Shown piece by piece: positions 40,306 to 42,596 of a stretch of 42,596 bases of DNA. Numbering within the stretch: position 1 is the first letter of the stretch; each line of letters begins with the position of its first letter. Below the pieces are notes generated by a model. The model was not told where the DNA came from. It worked only from the letters and a program-made list of their open reading frames with translations, and ran no database searches. A program made the translations under genes and the position numbers. Source of the stretch: Flavobacteriales bacterium UBA6049 (GTDB taxonomy: Bacteria; Bacteroidota; Bacteroidia; Flavobacteriales_G; Salibacteraceae); assembly GCA_002429085.1 (NCBI GenBank), contig DIYR01000174.1, positions 1 through 42,596 on the forward strand. Direction: 5' to 3'.

Positions 40306-42596
40306 TTACTTCACGACAAAACGTACAGTTTCAACTTCCTGATCTACCGTCATTTGTAACATGTAGATTCCTGGAGCAAAACTTTCAACATTTATTTGCT
40401 CAATAAAGGTTCCGTTAATTTCACCTACATTTCTTTGAGCAACAACTTTCCCCTGAACATCAAACACTTGATATTTCAACGTATTTGAATTGACATTGTC
40501 TAACTTCAAGTTCAACATTGTTTGAGCAGGAACTGGATATAGAGAGTATCCTACACCGTTTTCAAGTTCTTCGAATCCAACTTCTGATCCAGCTAGTACT
40601 TCGTAACTTACCGTATCAGTTCCACAATCATTAGACGCGATCAATACAACTGTATATGATGCTGCACTATCATTTGTCCAATTATAAATGTGTGTTGGGT
40701 TTTCATCTGTACTTGTGTTTCCATCTCCGAAATCCCATAGATAATCAGTTGCACCAGTAGATCCATTAAAGAACTCAACTCCGTATTGAAGTGAATTACT
40801 AGTGAAATCTGCTGTAGGGAATGGTACATCAACTACGTCAATATCATCAGAAGAAATACATCCATCAGCATCTGTTACTGTTACAGAAACGATACCAGTA
40901 GTTGTAACTGTAATTGATTGAGTAGACTCTCCTGTTGACCAATCATATGTTCCACCAGATATACCTGCATCAATTGTAGCAGAAGTAGATCCACATAATG
41001 GAGTAGAATCATCTAAGTCAACCGGAGTACTTATCGATGCAGAAGTCATATCATCAGAAACACATCCCTCAGGGCTAGTAACTGTAACTGAATATGAACC
41101 ACCTGAAGTGACAGTAATTGATTGAGTAGTTTCACCAGTACTCCAAGCATAAGAAGCTCCTGAAATTCCAGCATCAATTACACCGCTAGAATCAGAACAG
41201 ATGATACTTGAAGCTGGCAAATCAACTTCTGGAGCTGGTGCTACAACAACCGTATCGTAAGCTGGACCACAAAGCCCCATTCCAACAACAGTTACTGCAC
41301 CTGGCAATGAAGTTTGATATGTGTTACCAGTATCTGTACTATTCCAAACAATTGTATCGAAATACCAAGCCTCTAAAGTAGCTGTACCACCTGGACAGAT
41401 GCCAATAGTATCTCCCGCATCAAAGCTCATAGCTGTAGCAAACTGATCTGCTCCGATATCATAAGCTCCCATGATAGTTGGATCACCTTGAAGATCCATC
41501 ATGTAATTAGGATTATCCACACCCGTACCATCTAGTGTGTCGTTACACACACGAAGTGTCATTGAGTCAGCAAAAATCCCAGCAGTTAACCAAGCTGAGT
41601 TACTATCCATTTGAGTAGCTGCAACTAGTGATGCCAAATCAGCGTGGCTACCACTCCATGTAAATCCTGTGTTTCCTGTGAAAGCATTGTTATCTGAAAA
41701 TGCTATTGCAGAACCAGAAACAAACATTGTTAATGCATTACCTCCTACTTCAACAGCATTGTTAAAGAATTGGTTAGCAGCACCATTTGTGAAATAAATA
41801 GCTTCATCAGAAGTACTCGCATCTTCAAACAATACACTATTATTCGCAAAATTCACAAATAACGAATTGCTGAAATAAACACCATAAGTACCACCATTTG
41901 GCATGCTTATCACATTACCAGAAACATCTGCTGGAGAATTAAAATCACCAGTCCAGTTAAAGGAGTAAATACCATATGCAGGCCATGAACTACCAGCTTG
42001 TTGGTAAATATGATTGTCTTTTACCTTAACATCTCCAGTTAAGTTACTTAATCTGAAACCACGTCCAAAATTGTAAGTCGCATTAGATGTAACAACGTTT
42101 CCAATGATTTCAATGTTGTCCTGATAGAAGATGTATGTTCCTCTATAATATTGATCTGTAAACTCATTACCGAGTAACTCTAACCCTTCATCATAATTTT
42201 GAGTAGATCCATACCAATACACACCATGAGACCCTTTAATAAATGAGTTTTCTTCGAAAACAACATTAGTCGCTTTTGCACCGTTTTTATAAACTAGAGA
42301 AGCATTTGTAGAAGTTGAACTTTGCTGATCATTCACAAATCGACATCCTTCAAAGCTCAAATCACTTGCGTCACCATTTACAGATACTACTGTAGCATAA
42401 GTAGTAGATGTAGAAGGATTATAGAACTGGATATTCTTGAAATGAACATTTGACGCTCCTGCATCGAATCTTACAACTCCATCGTAGGTAAGGTTACCGT
42501 TTCCTTGAGATGTATATTCAACAATACACAATGCAGTATCTCCAGAAGCACTTTGGAATGTTATAGTGTTTGTTGAAGAAGCACCAGCTATATCAC
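40306..42596 (-). CDS. Paralogous T9SS cargo protein, 5' end beyond window
   Basis: The frame is open to the right edge (first visible residues DIAGASSTNTITFQSASGDT), so the start lies outside. It repeats the architecture of its neighbour: beta-helix region, the same MSFDAGDTIGICPGGTATLE junction, Ig-like repeats (YAWSTGETTQSITV), PKD (DYLWDFGDGNTSTDENPTHI) and a type A sorting domain (YSLYPVPAQTMLNLKLDN ... APGIYMLQMTV). The two genes are a tandem duplication with divergence concentrated in the beta-helix. Separate terminators show that they are distinct transcripts. Confidence 0.92.
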   Translation of the reverse strand, partial: DIAGASSTNTITFQSASGDTALCIVEYTSQGNGNLTYDGVVRFDAGASNVHFKNIQFYNPSTSTTYATVVSVNGDASDLSFEGCRFVNDQQSSTSTNASLVYKNGAKATNVVFEENSFIKGSHGVYWYGSTQNYDEGLELLGNEFTDQYYRGTYIFYQDNIEIIGNVVTSNATYNFGRGFRLSNLTGDVKVKDNHIYQQAGSSWPAYGIYSFNWTGDFNSPADVSGNVISMPNGGTYGVYFSNSLFVNFANNSVLFEDASTSDEAIYFTNGAANQFFNNAVEVGGNALTMFVSGSAIAFSDNNAFTGNTGFTWSGSHADLASLVAATQMDSNSAWLTAGIFADSMTLRVCNDTLDGTGVDNPNYMMDLQGDPTIMGAYDIGADQFATAMSFDAGDTIGICPGGTATLEAWYFDTIVWNSTDTGNTYQTSLPGAVTVVGMGLCGPAYDTVVVAPAPEVDLPASSIICSDSSGVIDAGISGASYAWSTGETTQSITVTSGGSYSVTVTSPEGCVSDDMTSASISTPVDLDDSTPLCGSTSATIDAGISGGTYDWSTGESTQSITVTTTGIVSVTVTDADGCISSDDIDVVDVPFPTADFTSNSLQYGVEFFNGSTGATDYLWDFGDGNTSTDENPTHIYNWTNDSAASYTVVLIASNDCGTDTVSYEVLAGSEVGFEELENGVGYSLYPVPAQTMLNLKLDNVNSNTLKYQVFDVQGKVVAQRNVGEINGTFIEQINVESFAPGIYMLQMTVDQEVETVRFVVK

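Overview
The chromosomal genes at both ends point to a Bacteroidota host, probably a marine flavobacterium-like lineage; genus is not resolvable by eye. The evidence is two type IX secretion cargo proteins with C-terminal sorting domains, a TonB-dependent receptor with a carboxypeptidase-like N-terminal repeat paired with a DUF4249 lipoprotein, a LytTR regulator/LytS-type kinase pair, promoters of the TTG-N19-21-TAnnTTTG type, and an initiator tRNA without encoded CCA.

Layout. 1-2111: decayed end of an Rhs/YD-repeat toxin gene followed by displaced toxin tips and small immunity-like genes. 2129-8921: LytTR regulator and kinase (divergent), TonB receptor, DUF4249 lipoprotein, HD-domain protein and a beta-propeller lipoprotein. 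9044-34136: a 25 kb mobile element bounded by a perfect 46-bp direct repeat, which is the 3' part of an initiator tRNA-fMet gene. 34095-36420: the intact tRNA-fMet, then era and der. 36768-42596: two paralogous secreted, T9SS-sorted beta-helix/PKD proteins; the second runs off the right edge.

The element looks composite. Its left arm (9.2-18.3 kb) carries a Bacteroidota-type SAM-like tyrosine integrase next to the left repeat, a SIR2-like protein, an XRE-ImmA-PIN operon, unknown genes, and a run of nuclease-like genes (secreted EEP nuclease with an SH3/DUF3761 partner, GIY-YIG-like protein, small SNase-like protein). Its centre and right arm (18.7-33.6 kb) form a mobilisation module: MobC, a MobP-type relaxase, a VirD4/TraG-type coupling protein, SSB, RadC, and a well-formed IncP-like oriT beside mobC. 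No mating-pore (T4SS) genes are visible, so I infer an integrative and mobilisable element that needs a helper conjugation system. Two further tyrosine recombinases of proteobacterial-looking type sit in this part. One has five 12-bp direct repeats in two clusters around a palindrome upstream of it, which resembles an uncut attP site. This suggests that a plasmid-like element was captured inside the tRNA-fMet element.

All family assignments come from reading motifs by eye; no database search was run.
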